From NCBI GenBank assembly GCA_964475115.1, contig CAYYVJ010000045.1, forward strand, positions 1-17,116: a DNA stretch of 17,116 nucleotides, written 5' to 3'. Under the pieces are notes generated by a model. The model was not told the origin of the DNA. It saw only the letters and a program-made list of their open reading frames with translations, and did no database searches. The first letter of the stretch is position 1. The number at the start of each line of letters is the position of its first letter. The translations under genes were made by a program, and so were the position numbers. The stretch comes from CAYYVJ01 sp964475115. Its GTDB lineage: Bacteria; Bacillota; Clostridia; Lachnospirales; Lachnospiraceae. Shown piece after piece: positions 1 through 8,468 of the stretch.

Positions 1-25
1 GAAGTTGAAATGGAGGACAATTTCT

Positions 26-910
26 ATGAAAATGACAAAAAGAGAAAAAAGAAATGCTCTCGTTGCATATTCCTTTTTGTTACCCAATTTTTTAGGATTC
101 GTAATCTTTACACTGGGTCCAATTTTGTTTGCATTTATTCTTGCCTTTTTAAATTGGGATGGAAATAACACGATTACTTGGGCTGGTCTTGACAATTTCA
201 TTCGTTTAGGCACAGATAGATATTTTAAGAAGTCATTGATTAATACCATTGTGTATGCTGTTGGAACAGTACCTCTTACTTTAATATGTTCTCTTGGATT
301 AGCTGTTATATTAAATCAAAAAGTGAAAGGAAGAAACTTTTTTCGTACAGTAAGCTTCTTTCCATATGTAGCTTCTTTAGTAGCAGTGGCAGTTGTGTGG
401 AATATGATTTTTAATCCTTCCTATGGCCCGGTAAATATGATCTTGATGAAATTAGGAGTTGAAAAGCCACCAAGATGGGCAGCAGACAAAGACTTTGCAA
501 TGATTACTGTAATTTTATTTAGTGTGTGGAAAAATATGGGATATTATATGATTATTTATCTTGCTGGTCTACAAAGTATTTCTGGAGAACTTTATGAGGC
601 AGCGGGCTTAGATGGAGCAAATGGGTGGCAAAAGTTTAAAAATATTACTTGGCCAATGCTATCCCCAACTACATTTTTTGTATCTATTATGCTGACAATA
701 TCTTGCTTTAAAGTATATGATCAAATTTATATGATTACACAAGGCGGACCTGGAGATGCAACTTTAGTTTTGGTTTATCACATTTATAATACCGCATTTA
801 TTTCTTGGGATTTAGGATATGCAAGTGCTATATCGATGATTCTTTTCATTCTAGTACTAATGGTAACCATAATACAGTTTAGAGGAGAAAAGAAATTTGT
901 AAATTACTAA
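26..910 (+). CDS. ABC sugar transporter permease, MalF/UgpA type
   Basis: This is an inner-membrane permease of a carbohydrate ABC importer; it pairs with the next gene to form the translocation channel. About six hydrophobic segments are visible, the first near residues 12-42. The cytoplasmic EAA loop that contacts the ATPase is at residues 191-210 (EAAGLDGANG... ending ITWP). The length of 294 aa is normal for the family. I place the start at ATG 26 because GGAGGA at 12-17 is correctly spaced for it. A TTG at position 5 is also in frame but would put that site inside the gene. It is the first complete gene of an operon entering from the left; the usual upstream solute-binding protein gene is outside the window. 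The substrate is inferred from the downstream lyase and GH88 to be uronic-acid-containing oligosaccharides. Confidence 0.93.
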   Translation: MKMTKREKRNALVAYSFLLPNFLGFVIFTLGPILFAFILAFLNWDGNNTITWAGLDNFIRLGTDRYFKKSLINTIVYAVGTVPLTLICSLGLAVILNQKVKGRNFFRTVSFFPYVASLVAVAVVWNMIFNPSYGPVNMILMKLGVEKPPRWAADKDFAMITVILFSVWKNMGYYMIIYLAGLQSISGELYEAAGLDGANGWQKFKNITWPMLSPTTFFVSIMLTISCFKVYDQIYMITQGGPGDATLVLVYHIYNTAFISWDLGYASAISMILFILVLMVTIIQFRGEKKFVNY

Positions 911-942
911 GAAAAAATTGGGATTGTAAGGAGGTAAACAAA

Positions 943-1776
943 TTGAAAAGAAAAAATGGAATAAAAATAAGCAAAATATTCTTATACATAGTTTTAATAA
1001 TCATTTCATTAGCGATGTTACTACCATTTGTATGGATGATTTCATCATCACTGAAACTAGATAAAGATGTTTTTCGATATCCGATAGAGTGGATACCTAG
1101 TAATCCACGTTGGAAGAATTATAAAGATATTTGGACGACCATACCATTATTAACATTTATTAAAAACACAACTAAAATAACGGTTATCGTAACATTTATG
1201 CAATTGTTAACCAGCAGCTTTGCAGCGTATGCATTTGCAAAGTTGAATTTTAGAGGGAGAAATGCACTATTTTTATGTTATATAGGAACGATAGCAGTAC
1301 CTTGGCAAGTTTATATGGTTCCACAATTTATTATGATGAGAGGTTTTAATTTAAATAATACACATTTGGCTTTGATATGCCTGCAATCTTTTTCCGCATT
1401 TGGAGTATTTTTGTTACGACAATTTTATATGAGTATACCTGATGAGCTATGTGAGGCTGCTCGAATTGATGGAATGAGTGAATATAGAATTTATTTAGAA
1501 ATTATGTTGCCGCTATCAAAACCAGCGCTTTCTACTTTAACTATTTTTACTTTTGTAAATACTTGGAATGATTTCTTAGGTCCTATGCTTTACTTATCTA
1601 AGCAAGAACTTAAAACAATACAAATTGGTTTGCGAATGTTTATTACTCAATATTCATCAGAATATGGGTTGATTATGGCAGCATCAGTAGTTGTACTGAT
1701 TCCAGTTGTAATTGTATTTCTATGCTTGCAGAAATTTTTTGTGGAAGGTATTGCTTCTACTGGTATAAAAGGATAA
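943..1776 (+). CDS. ABC sugar transporter permease, MalG type
   Basis: This is the second permease of the carbohydrate importer and the partner of the preceding gene. It shows an N-terminal membrane helix (about residues 12-35), several further hydrophobic segments, and the EAA loop at residues 171-190 (EAARIDGMSE, ending in LP). This is the typical carbohydrate permease arrangement, and 277 aa is a normal length. The start is a TTG preceded by AAGGAGG with about 8 bases of spacing; no better ATG lies nearby. The gap to the upstream permease is 32 bp, which indicates cotranscription. No ATPase gene is in this cluster. That is common for Gram-positive sugar importers, which often share one MsmX/UgpC-type ATPase encoded elsewhere. 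Confidence 0.93.
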   Translation: MKRKNGIKISKIFLYIVLIIISLAMLLPFVWMISSSLKLDKDVFRYPIEWIPSNPRWKNYKDIWTTIPLLTFIKNTTKITVIVTFMQLLTSSFAAYAFAKLNFRGRNALFLCYIGTIAVPWQVYMVPQFIMMRGFNLNNTHLALICLQSFSAFGVFLLRQFYMSIPDELCEAARIDGMSEYRIYLEIMLPLSKPALSTLTIFTFVNTWNDFLGPMLYLSKQELKTIQIGLRMFITQYSSEYGLIMAASVVVLIPVVIVFLCLQKFFVEGIASTGIKG

Positions 1777-1815
1777 TATAATAGTTATAAAAGGTACGAG
1801 AGGAGAATAGAACCA

Positions 1816-2988
1816 TTGAATTTCATTACATTTGAGAAGATGACTAAGATAACATCCAAAGAGATTGAGGGGGCAATGGATTTTGCTTCCCAGCAAATTA
1901 TAGGTAACTTAAAAGAATTTACAGATTCATTTCAAAATGCCTATAGCGAAAATAATTTTTATAAACCAATTCCCAATGATTATTGGACAACTGGATTTTG
2001 GGCAGGCGAAATCTGGCTTGCATACGAATATACTAAGGATGATCGTTTGAAAAATGCTGGAGAGATTCAAATTGATAGCTTTCTAGATAGAATTAATAAT
2101 AAAATAGCAGTAGACCACCATGATATGGGATTTTTATATTCCCCTTCCTGTGTGGCTGGATATAAATTAATCGGAAGTGAGAAAGGAAAAGAAGCGGCTA
2201 TAAAAGCTGCAGATCAACTTATTTCTAGGTATCACCCTGTTGGAGGGTTTATTCAAGCTTGGGGAGCTATGGATGCTCCTGAAAATCATAGGTTAATTAT
2301 CGACTGTTTACTAAATCTACCTTTATTATACTGGGCTTCTGAAGAGACGGGTGAAGCAAAATATAAAGAAATAGCTGAAAAACACATTCATACGACTATA
2401 AAAAATGTAATCCGTGAGGACTACTCTACATGGCATACATTTTTCTTTAATATGGAAACGGGAGAGCCTGACCATGGAGAAACATGCCAAGGGTATAGAG
2501 ATGGCTCTGCATGGGCAAGAGGACAATCATGGGGAATATATGGAATGGCTTTGGCCTATAAATATACGAAACGTAAAGAATATATTGAAATTTTCAAACA
2601 TGTAACAGAGTATTTCCTAACTCATCTACCTAAGGATTTAGTGCCTTACTGGGATTTGGAATTTACGGACGATTCTAGTGAGCCAAAAGATTCCTCTAGT
2701 GCTTCTATTGTAGTTTGTGGCATGTTAGAAATGTCAAAGTATTTGGATGAAGAGGATGCAAACTATTACAGGGAAGTCGCAAGACAGATTATGAAATCTT
2801 TAATAGATAATTATGCAGTAAAGGATATGAAGAATTCCAATGGTTTAGTTCTTCATAGTACTTATTCTAAGCGTTCACCATATAATACATGTAATCATTA
2901 TGGTGTAGATGAATGTAACTCTTGGGGAGATTATTTCTATATGGAAGCATTAACAAGGCTTTCTAAAGACTGGAATCTTTATTGGTAA
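1816..2988 (+). CDS. Unsaturated glucuronyl hydrolase, glycoside hydrolase family 88
   Basis: By family, this enzyme removes the 4,5-unsaturated uronic acid from the non-reducing end of oligosaccharides made by polysaccharide lyases (heparin/heparan, chondroitin, hyaluronan or similar), through hydration of the double bond. The two expected catalytic acids are visible. D103 lies in the HHDMGF motif and D163 in IIDCLLNLPLLYW, both closely matching the family signatures. Tryptophan-rich stretches typical of the alpha/alpha barrel follow (YRDGSAWARGQSWG near 227-240). The 390 aa length is usual. There is no signal peptide, so it acts in the cytoplasm on imported oligosaccharides. The start is TTG 1816 with AGGAG about 10 bases upstream; an internal ATG at residue 9 is possible. 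It sits between the permeases and the lyase. The preferred sugar cannot be read from sequence alone. Confidence 0.92.
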   Translation: MNFITFEKMTKITSKEIEGAMDFASQQIIGNLKEFTDSFQNAYSENNFYKPIPNDYWTTGFWAGEIWLAYEYTKDDRLKNAGEIQIDSFLDRINNKIAVDHHDMGFLYSPSCVAGYKLIGSEKGKEAAIKAADQLISRYHPVGGFIQAWGAMDAPENHRLIIDCLLNLPLLYWASEETGEAKYKEIAEKHIHTTIKNVIREDYSTWHTFFFNMETGEPDHGETCQGYRDGSAWARGQSWGIYGMALAYKYTKRKEYIEIFKHVTEYFLTHLPKDLVPYWDLEFTDDSSEPKDSSSASIVVCGMLEMSKYLDEEDANYYREVARQIMKSLIDNYAVKDMKNSNGLVLHSTYSKRSPYNTCNHYGVDECNSWGDYFYMEALTRLSKDWNLYW

Positions 2989-3015
2989 AAAAGGTAGATA
3001 AAGGTGGTATGGATT

Positions 3016-5049
3016 ATGACGAAAAAAGAATTCTTTGATAGAGGAAATGAATATTATTTTTTTGATGATATGAAGCTCATTGGGGAGTATTGTAAGGAAT
3101 ACTGCAAGGAGGATATGGAGCATATTTTAAGGGTTGCAGACGAAGTGTGCCGAAAGGAATTCCTTTTTGATTTGAAATGGGATATGGAGAGAACCTATGA
3201 ACCTGTAATCTTTAAGGACGAGGTTAAGTGGGATTATATGCCCGGTGATGATCCGGAATTTATCTTCCAATTTAACCGACATCGTTATTTCATTTGTCTT
3301 GGGCAGGCTTATGCAATAACAGGGGATGAAAAGTATGCTAAGACATTTACAGAGCTTTTAATGGATTGGATAAAAAAGGAACCTTTAACAGATGAAAGAA
3401 AAGGAACTACTTGGAGAAGCATTGAGGCAGGGCTAAGAGGTGAATATTGGTCAAAGGCATTTCGCTTCTTTCAGGATAGTCCATATCTAACAGATGAAGT
3501 GGTGGATTCTTTTTATAAGACATTGATTGTACACGCAGATTATATTGTGGAGTCGCACTCTCCCTATAAACTCATGAGTAACTGGGGTGTAATAGAAAAT
3601 CATGGCTTGTTTGAGATTGCTATGACATTACCACAGAGTGAACAAACAAAAGAGTATGCTAGAATTGCTCTCAAGAATTTAGAGGTAGAATCCAGACTAC
3701 AGATCATGAATGATGGTGTTCAATGGGAACAATCTCCGATGTATCATAATGAAGTATACCATTGTTATCTAGATGTTCTAATTTTAGCATTTCGAAATGG
3801 TGTAGAAGTACCTAAAACAATACTAGAACGTGTTCGCAAAATGGCTTATGCAAATGTTTCTTGGAAAAAGCCTAATCATCACCAGTTTATGAACGGAGAC
3901 AGCGATGATACAGATATAAGAGATTTAATCAGTGTAGGCGCATATTTATTTAAAGACCCTGTTTTAAAATTTGCCGGATTTGATAGGCTGGATTTTGAGA
4001 GTGTGTGGGATTTAGGGATAAAGGCGGCAAAAGAATATGAGGAGATGGAAAAAAGGGAACCAGATTTTTCATCAGTGGCATTAACAGATAGTGGAAACTA
4101 TTATATGCGTTCTGATTGGGGAGAAAAGGCTAATTTACTTCATTTTCATTGTGGAACTCTTGGAGCAGGACATGGACACTCAGATAAGCTACATATTGAT
4201 TTGGTTATAAATGGAGAAGATGTACTAATGGATGCTGGACGTTATAACTATGTAACTGGACCAGAGAGGTTTGAATTTAAAGATCCTACTGCTCATAATA
4301 CCATTACTGTGGATAATAAATTTTTTACTATATGTAAAGACTCCTGGGAATGTTCTAAAGTATCCCAGCCTGTAAATCAAAAGCATAACTTTTTAGAAAA
4401 ATATGAGTTTGTTCAAGGTGGACACTTAGGATATATGGATATGAAGGAAGGTGTTTTTGTAAATCGAAAGATTATCCATATAAAACCTGACATCTATATT
4501 ATCGTAGATGAAATGTATAGTAGTGGAGAACATGAATATCAGCAATATTTCCACTTTAACAATTTGGGAAAAGTGGAGTTAAATGGAGCAGAAGCATCTT
4601 ATATAGGAGAAAAGGCAAGAGCTGATTTTTATTTTGTTACTCCAGATATTACAACTGAAAAAATCAAAACAAGACTTTCAAGAAACTATAATCAGGCAGA
4701 TGCCAATGAAACCATTAAAGTGAATTTAAAAAGAAAGGGTTTTGCCTCTCTAATAACTGTCATTCATGGAAAAACTCATGATAACATTGAGAATAATCTT
4801 CTCAGCGAGAAGATACAAATAGAAAGGCTTTCAGTTAAATCAAATTTTAAAAATACTTTCCATCCTGAAAGCTGGGCAGAATCACTTAAGATTCAAGTAG
4901 GGGATAAAACATATATTGTAATCATTTGCCATCAAGAGGTTAACACACCAACAGATCAAACAGAAGTAGATGGATGTATGGGATTTGGAAATGTAATCGT
5001 ATTTGATAAAGAAGAAGAAACAGAAGTAGGAACTGTATTGCTTTGGTAG
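3016..5049 (+). CDS. Heparinase II/III-family polysaccharide lyase
   Basis: This lyase cleaves uronic-acid glycans by beta-elimination and leaves unsaturated ends that the preceding GH88 enzyme would remove. Numbering from ATG 3016 (677 aa), the N-terminal half is an alpha-helical toroid-like region. It holds the SNWGVIENHGLFE motif (N195, H196) and MYHNEVYH (Y243, H244), residues that resemble the catalytic Asn/His/Tyr set of heparinase III-like lyases. The C-terminal half is the beta-sandwich domain, with GHGHSDKLHIDL (H386, H388), DAGRYNY and HNTITVDN (H427). I chose ATG 3016 because AAAGGTGG lies 8 bases before it; the in-frame GTG at 3004 has no such site. No signal peptide is visible, so it is probably cytoplasmic and acts on oligosaccharides. 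The family fits PL12/PL21-like enzymes, but the exact PL family and substrate are not resolved. Confidence 0.88.
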   Translation: MTKKEFFDRGNEYYFFDDMKLIGEYCKEYCKEDMEHILRVADEVCRKEFLFDLKWDMERTYEPVIFKDEVKWDYMPGDDPEFIFQFNRHRYFICLGQAYAITGDEKYAKTFTELLMDWIKKEPLTDERKGTTWRSIEAGLRGEYWSKAFRFFQDSPYLTDEVVDSFYKTLIVHADYIVESHSPYKLMSNWGVIENHGLFEIAMTLPQSEQTKEYARIALKNLEVESRLQIMNDGVQWEQSPMYHNEVYHCYLDVLILAFRNGVEVPKTILERVRKMAYANVSWKKPNHHQFMNGDSDDTDIRDLISVGAYLFKDPVLKFAGFDRLDFESVWDLGIKAAKEYEEMEKREPDFSSVALTDSGNYYMRSDWGEKANLLHFHCGTLGAGHGHSDKLHIDLVINGEDVLMDAGRYNYVTGPERFEFKDPTAHNTITVDNKFFTICKDSWECSKVSQPVNQKHNFLEKYEFVQGGHLGYMDMKEGVFVNRKIIHIKPDIYIIVDEMYSSGEHEYQQYFHFNNLGKVELNGAEASYIGEKARADFYFVTPDITTEKIKTRLSRNYNQADANETIKVNLKRKGFASLITVIHGKTHDNIENNLLSEKIQIERLSVKSNFKNTFHPESWAESLKIQVGDKTYIVIICHQEVNTPTDQTEVDGCMGFGNVIVFDKEEETEVGTVLLW

Positions 5050-5072
5050 ATGCTTTATAAGATAGATGACTT

Positions 5073-5113
5073 GAGCTAGTAGAAAAACGCAACTTTCCTA
5101 CTAGCTTAATTTT
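5073..5113 (+). terminator. Rho-independent terminator of the lyase operon
   Basis: A 9-bp stem pairs 5074-5082 (AGCTAGTAG) with 5098-5106 (CTACTAGCT) around a 15-base loop, followed by a T-rich tail (TAATTTT). It lies 24 bp after the lyase stop and ends the polysaccharide operon. Loop bases 5088-5093 (CGCAAC) are also complementary to 5115-5120 (GTTGCG). Confidence 0.78.
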
Positions 5114-5115
5114 GG

Positions 5116-5144
5116 TTGCGAAAGGATTGGGAATCACGTATAAT
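5116..5144 (+). promoter_or_regulatory. Sigma-A-type promoter for the MntA/HepT pair
   Basis: TTGCGA (5116-5121) and TATAAT (5139-5144) are separated by exactly 17 bp, close to the vegetative consensus. It lies just after the lyase-operon terminator, with a start of transcription expected near 5151. This separates the toxin-antitoxin pair from the sugar operon and supports the ATG 5200 start for the first gene. Confidence 0.72.
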
Positions 5145-5199
5145 TAGTTTAAAGAAGCTTCAAATCATGATAGCTTATTCGTGTAAGGAGGTTAGGGAA

Positions 5200-5532
5200 A
5201 TGACTATAGATTTTATTACAATTGATAGAATAAAAGAAATTGCTATTCCAATTTTGAAAAGCTATCCAGTAAGTAAGGCCATATTATTTGGATCTTTTGC
5301 TAATGGAAGAGCGATTGATAATAGTGATATCGACTTATATATTGATACAAATGGTAAATTAAAAGGATTAGATTTCGTGGGGTTACTTGAAACCCTTGTA
5401 AACACTTTGGGTAGAGATATAGACTTGATTGATAAATCACATATAGAACCAAATTCGTTAATAAGCAAGGAAATTGAAGATGGGGGGCTAGTAATTTATG
5501 AAAGAGAAAAAGATTATCCAAAAGATAATTAA
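5200..5532 (+). CDS. mntA: MntA-type nucleotidyltransferase antitoxin
   Basis: This is a small minimal nucleotidyltransferase of 110 aa. The active-site signature GSX10DXD is intact (G31, S32, then D43 and D45), and a third acidic position is likely at D73 or D75 in GRDIDLID. In characterised HepT/MntA pairs, the MntA protein transfers AMP from ATP to a tyrosine of the HepT RNase and silences it. The start is ATG 5200, with AAGGAGG placed correctly. A longer in-frame TTG start at 5116 would fall on the promoter and has no binding site. The gene overlaps the HepT gene by 35 bp, which implies translational coupling. The role here is inferred from family and pairing; an isolated nucleotidyltransferase of this size could otherwise be unassigned. 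Confidence 0.86.
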   Translation: MTIDFITIDRIKEIAIPILKSYPVSKAILFGSFANGRAIDNSDIDLYIDTNGKLKGLDFVGLLETLVNTLGRDIDLIDKSHIEPNSLISKEIEDGGLVIYEREKDYPKDN

Positions 5533-5824
5533 TTATATTGATTCTATTCTAAAATACACAAGTCAAGTTACCTATGTTGAATTTAAAGACAATAGCATGA
5601 TGGTGGAAGCTTGTGTATTTAATTTGAGTCAAATAGGAGAGTTAGCTAACAAGCTGAACAATGAGTATGTTAAAGAATATCCTCATATTCCTTGGTATAA
5701 AATGAAAGGATTAAGAAACCGAATAGTTCATGATTATGAAGGAATAAACTTAAATCTAATATGGGAGATTATTGAAATCGATTTAAAGAAATTAAGAGAA
5801 CAGTTATTTGAATTAGATATTTAG
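5498..5824 (+). CDS. hepT: HepT-type HEPN-domain RNase toxin
   Basis: This 108-aa, mostly helical protein is the partner of the overlapping MntA-type gene. The HEPN ribonuclease motif RX4HXY is intact as R73, H78 and Y80 in RNRIVHDYEG. In studied HepT proteins this is the catalytic RNase motif, and its tyrosine is the residue the antitoxin AMPylates. The ATG start has a G-run (5481-5486) about 11 bases upstream inside the antitoxin gene. Antitoxin-first order with overlap is compatible with the family. The motif looks functional, so a live toxin-antitoxin module is likely. Its cellular target cannot be told from sequence. Confidence 0.87.
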   Translation: MKEKKIIQKIINYIDSILKYTSQVTYVEFKDNSMMVEACVFNLSQIGELANKLNNEYVKEYPHIPWYKMKGLRNRIVHDYEGINLNLIWEIIEIDLKKLREQLFELDI

Positions 5825-5864
5825 CTTTAACACATTAATATATGGAATAGAAAGGATACAATTT

Positions 5865-6593
5865 ATGATTCGTTTTTTGCTTATTGTACTATTTTTAGTT
5901 TCGTTTTTTCTGCTTGGCATTTTAGCATGGATTGCATTATTCATAATTGGAAAATTCAACTTATCATTAAGACATAAGATATCTCTAGCTATTGTCCAAT
6001 GGGCTTTTAAAGTAGTCTTATTCATTGCTGGCACTAAAATAACAGTGGAAGGCATAGAAAACATTCCCAAGGATCAAGCAGTCCTATATGTAGGTAATCA
6101 TAGGAGCTATTTTGATATTGTAATTTTATATACATTAGTACCTGGCTTGACTGGTTTTGTGGCAAAGAAGGAAATGGAGAAAGTTCCATTTTTAAGTGTA
6201 TGGATGAGACTTGTAAATTGCTTGTTCTTAGACCGGAAAGACATTAGAGAAGGATTAAAGACTATCTTAGAAGGAATAGAAAAGATAAAATCCGGAATAT
6301 CTATTTGTATTTTTCCTGAAGGAACTAGAAATAAAGGTTTAGAGGAAGAACTCCTTCCTTTTAAAGAGGGCAGTTTAAAAATGGCAGAAAAAACAGGCTG
6401 TCCTATTATACCTATAGCCATGAATCGTACAGCAGATATTTTTGAAAATCATTTTCCGAGTGTAAGGAAGGCGAGTGTACATATAGAATTTGGTCAAGCA
6501 ATTTATCCGAACGACTTAGAAAAAGAAGATAAAAAGTTTTTGGGTGCTTATACAAGGGATAAAATCATAGAAAGGTTAAAGAAAAATAATTAA
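5865..6593 (+). CDS. plsC: 1-acyl-sn-glycerol-3-phosphate acyltransferase, PlsC family
   Basis: This enzyme transfers an acyl chain to lysophosphatidic acid to make phosphatidic acid at the membrane, the second acylation in phospholipid synthesis. The 242-aa protein has an N-terminal hydrophobic region (about residues 2-29). The catalytic HX4D motif follows as GNHRSYFD (H79, D84), and the second acyltransferase motif is FPEGTR at 150-155. The length is usual for the family. The start ATG 5865 has AAAGG about 8 bases upstream. It lies 40 bp after the HepT gene with no promoter that I can see, so it may be cotranscribed with the toxin-antitoxin pair, although the functions are unrelated. Genomes often carry several PlsC paralogues, so this need not be the essential copy. 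Confidence 0.9.
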   Translation: MIRFLLIVLFLVSFFLLGILAWIALFIIGKFNLSLRHKISLAIVQWAFKVVLFIAGTKITVEGIENIPKDQAVLYVGNHRSYFDIVILYTLVPGLTGFVAKKEMEKVPFLSVWMRLVNCLFLDRKDIREGLKTILEGIEKIKSGISICIFPEGTRNKGLEEELLPFKEGSLKMAEKTGCPIIPIAMNRTADIFENHFPSVRKASVHIEFGQAIYPNDLEKEDKKFLGAYTRDKIIERLKKNN

Positions 6594-6602
6594 TATAATA
6601 GG

Positions 6603-6644
6603 AAGCTCTGTTAATCCTGAAAGGAGGTTTTCAGAGCTTTTTTT
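6603..6644 (+). terminator. Rho-independent terminator after plsC
   Basis: AAGCTCTG (6603-6610) pairs with CAGAGCTT (6632-6639), and a smaller inner helix TCCT/AGGA forms within the loop. A T-run ends near 6644. It is 9 bp after the acyltransferase stop. Confidence 0.8.
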
Positions 6645-6763
6645 ATATTAATTAATTGATTTGCTTATGTTCTTGAAATAACACTAGCATATTGTGAAAC
6701 TTTTTGATATATTATAGTAAGATAGTACTATATAAAAAAGGATGTAATCTTGGGGGTGCTTCT

Positions 6764-8422
6764 TTGAAATTAATAAAAGCCTATAGAGTTCAGGTTGTTT
6801 TGAGTATATTATTCGTTTTTATTATGCTCTCTTTTTTCGATAACAATTCTAAATCTACAGTAGATAAATACATGTGTAACTACAATAACAATTGGGATAT
6901 TAGTGTAGATGGTAGCACAACATCCTATAATAAAATACCTACCAAAATAGAGAATAAGACAAGATCACAGGTAACTTATGAAAAGTTACTGCCAAGCGAT
7001 ATTAAGAATGGGGATAGTATTCTTTTTTATACAAATCACCAGTCAGTAGAAGTGTTTATTGGGAATAAATTGGTGTATGAATTTAAAACAAAAGAAGATT
7101 CTATCAGTAAAACACCTGGCAATGGATGGCATTTTATTCGCTTAGATAAAGGAAATGTAGGCTCAAATATAAAGATTACATTAACACCTTCTTATAATAA
7201 GGTGGCTGGTTTTACTCCAGATTTTCTTTTTGGAAGAAGTGAAGCACTTTTAGGATATATTATGAGGTCAAATGCTATATCCTTGTTTTTGTGTGCAATC
7301 TTATTTGTTTTGGGTATATTATTACTTCTTTCTTCTTTTATATATAAAAGAAAGTTAGAAGTATCAGAATATATAAAATTGCTAGGATTTTTATCTGTTA
7401 TGGTTTCAATTTGGTCTCTTGCAGAACTTGATATTATTCCACTGTTCTTAGGAAATCATATACTAAATAGTCAGATAACGTATATTGGTTTGAAATTAAC
7501 ATATATCCCATTAATGACCTATATTGGAAAAATCTATGATTCAAAAAAGAGTAGGTTTTTTAATCTTTTAGCTATTATAAGTTTGGCTGATATTTTCATT
7601 ACGATTGTCTTGCAAGTTTTGGGCATTGGTGATTTTAAAGAAACTATAATTGTGTATCATGTGCTACTTTCAATTTCTGCAGGAATGGTTATATTTACCA
7701 ATACAAAAGAACTTGTTTTTGGAAAAGACAAGTTGAAAGATATGGCAAAAACACATTTACTTTCCATGCTTTTCTTATTTGCTTGTATATTTGCTGATTT
7801 TTATAGATATTATGCATTCCACTCAAAAGACAACTCTGTTTTTACCAAGCTTGGAATATTAAGTTATATTTTTGTGTTATTATATCTTGCTGTAAATAGA
7901 TCCATAAAATTAATCCAAACAAATGAGCAGTTAGATCGTATTAAGCAGATTGCATCTCATGATCCAATCACTCAATTACATAACCGTACAGCTTTTCAAG
8001 AAGATATAAATGCTATCCTACAGGCAGATTATTCTGAATATGGTGTGGCTGTATTTGATTTAAATGACTTGAAAGAATTCAATGATTTGTACGGGCATAG
8101 TGTAGGGGATTACTACATTATTATTAGTAGTGAAGTCATACAGGATGTATTTGGCAAGTATGGGACCGTCTATCGTATTGGTGGAGATGAGTTCTGTGCT
8201 ATTATGACGAATGTCTTGAAATCAGATTTCAGATCACTTGAGGATAAAATGAATAAGAGAGTAGAAGGCCTAAACGGAGTATACTTTGCAAAGAACATGT
8301 CTATTGCATCAGGATATGCTGTGTATAATCCTAAGTATGATATATCACTAAATGATACCTTCCAAAGGGCGGACAAGAATATGTATAAGGATAAGAACCT
8401 GAAGAAGGGGAGCTATAGGTAA
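6764..8422 (+). CDS. Membrane-bound diguanylate cyclase (GGDEF) with extracellular sensor
   Basis: This protein is predicted to make cyclic di-GMP from two GTP in response to an outside signal. It is 552 aa from TTG 6764. An N-terminal helix (residues 7-25) is followed by an extracellular, probably beta-rich region (about 30-165) and seven or so membrane segments (about 168-378), resembling the 7TMR-DISM layout. A short helical linker leads to a GGDEF domain (about 395-550). The active-site GGDEF is intact at 473-477, with D432 and N440-D441 in the expected metal and substrate positions. The RXXD inhibitory site normally found upstream is absent (G464 and G467 occupy it), so product inhibition may be lacking. 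I prefer TTG 6764, with GGGGGTG just upstream, over an earlier TTG at 6704 that lacks a binding site. It stands alone between two terminators. Confidence 0.86.
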   Translation: MKLIKAYRVQVVLSILFVFIMLSFFDNNSKSTVDKYMCNYNNNWDISVDGSTTSYNKIPTKIENKTRSQVTYEKLLPSDIKNGDSILFYTNHQSVEVFIGNKLVYEFKTKEDSISKTPGNGWHFIRLDKGNVGSNIKITLTPSYNKVAGFTPDFLFGRSEALLGYIMRSNAISLFLCAILFVLGILLLLSSFIYKRKLEVSEYIKLLGFLSVMVSIWSLAELDIIPLFLGNHILNSQITYIGLKLTYIPLMTYIGKIYDSKKSRFFNLLAIISLADIFITIVLQVLGIGDFKETIIVYHVLLSISAGMVIFTNTKELVFGKDKLKDMAKTHLLSMLFLFACIFADFYRYYAFHSKDNSVFTKLGILSYIFVLLYLAVNRSIKLIQTNEQLDRIKQIASHDPITQLHNRTAFQEDINAILQADYSEYGVAVFDLNDLKEFNDLYGHSVGDYYIIISSEVIQDVFGKYGTVYRIGGDEFCAIMTNVLKSDFRSLEDKMNKRVEGLNGVYFAKNMSIASGYAVYNPKYDISLNDTFQRADKNMYKDKNLKKGSYR

Positions 8423-8468
8423 AAAACCCGTCTAGACTAAAAATAATTTAGTTTAGACGGATTTTTTG
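8421..8468. terminator. Bidirectional terminator between convergent genes
   Basis: A 14-bp stem pairs 8428-8441 with 8447-8460 (one G-T pair) around the loop AATAA. It is flanked by an A-run on the left and a T-run on the right, so it can end transcription from both strands. It serves the cyclase gene (plus) and the MFS gene (minus). The MFS stop codon at 8453-8455 lies within the stem. Confidence 0.9.

Noticed and set aside
6645..6763. A cyclic di-GMP riboswitch before the diguanylate cyclase
   Set aside because: The leader is short and AT-rich, and I see none of the conserved riboswitch core or paired helices.
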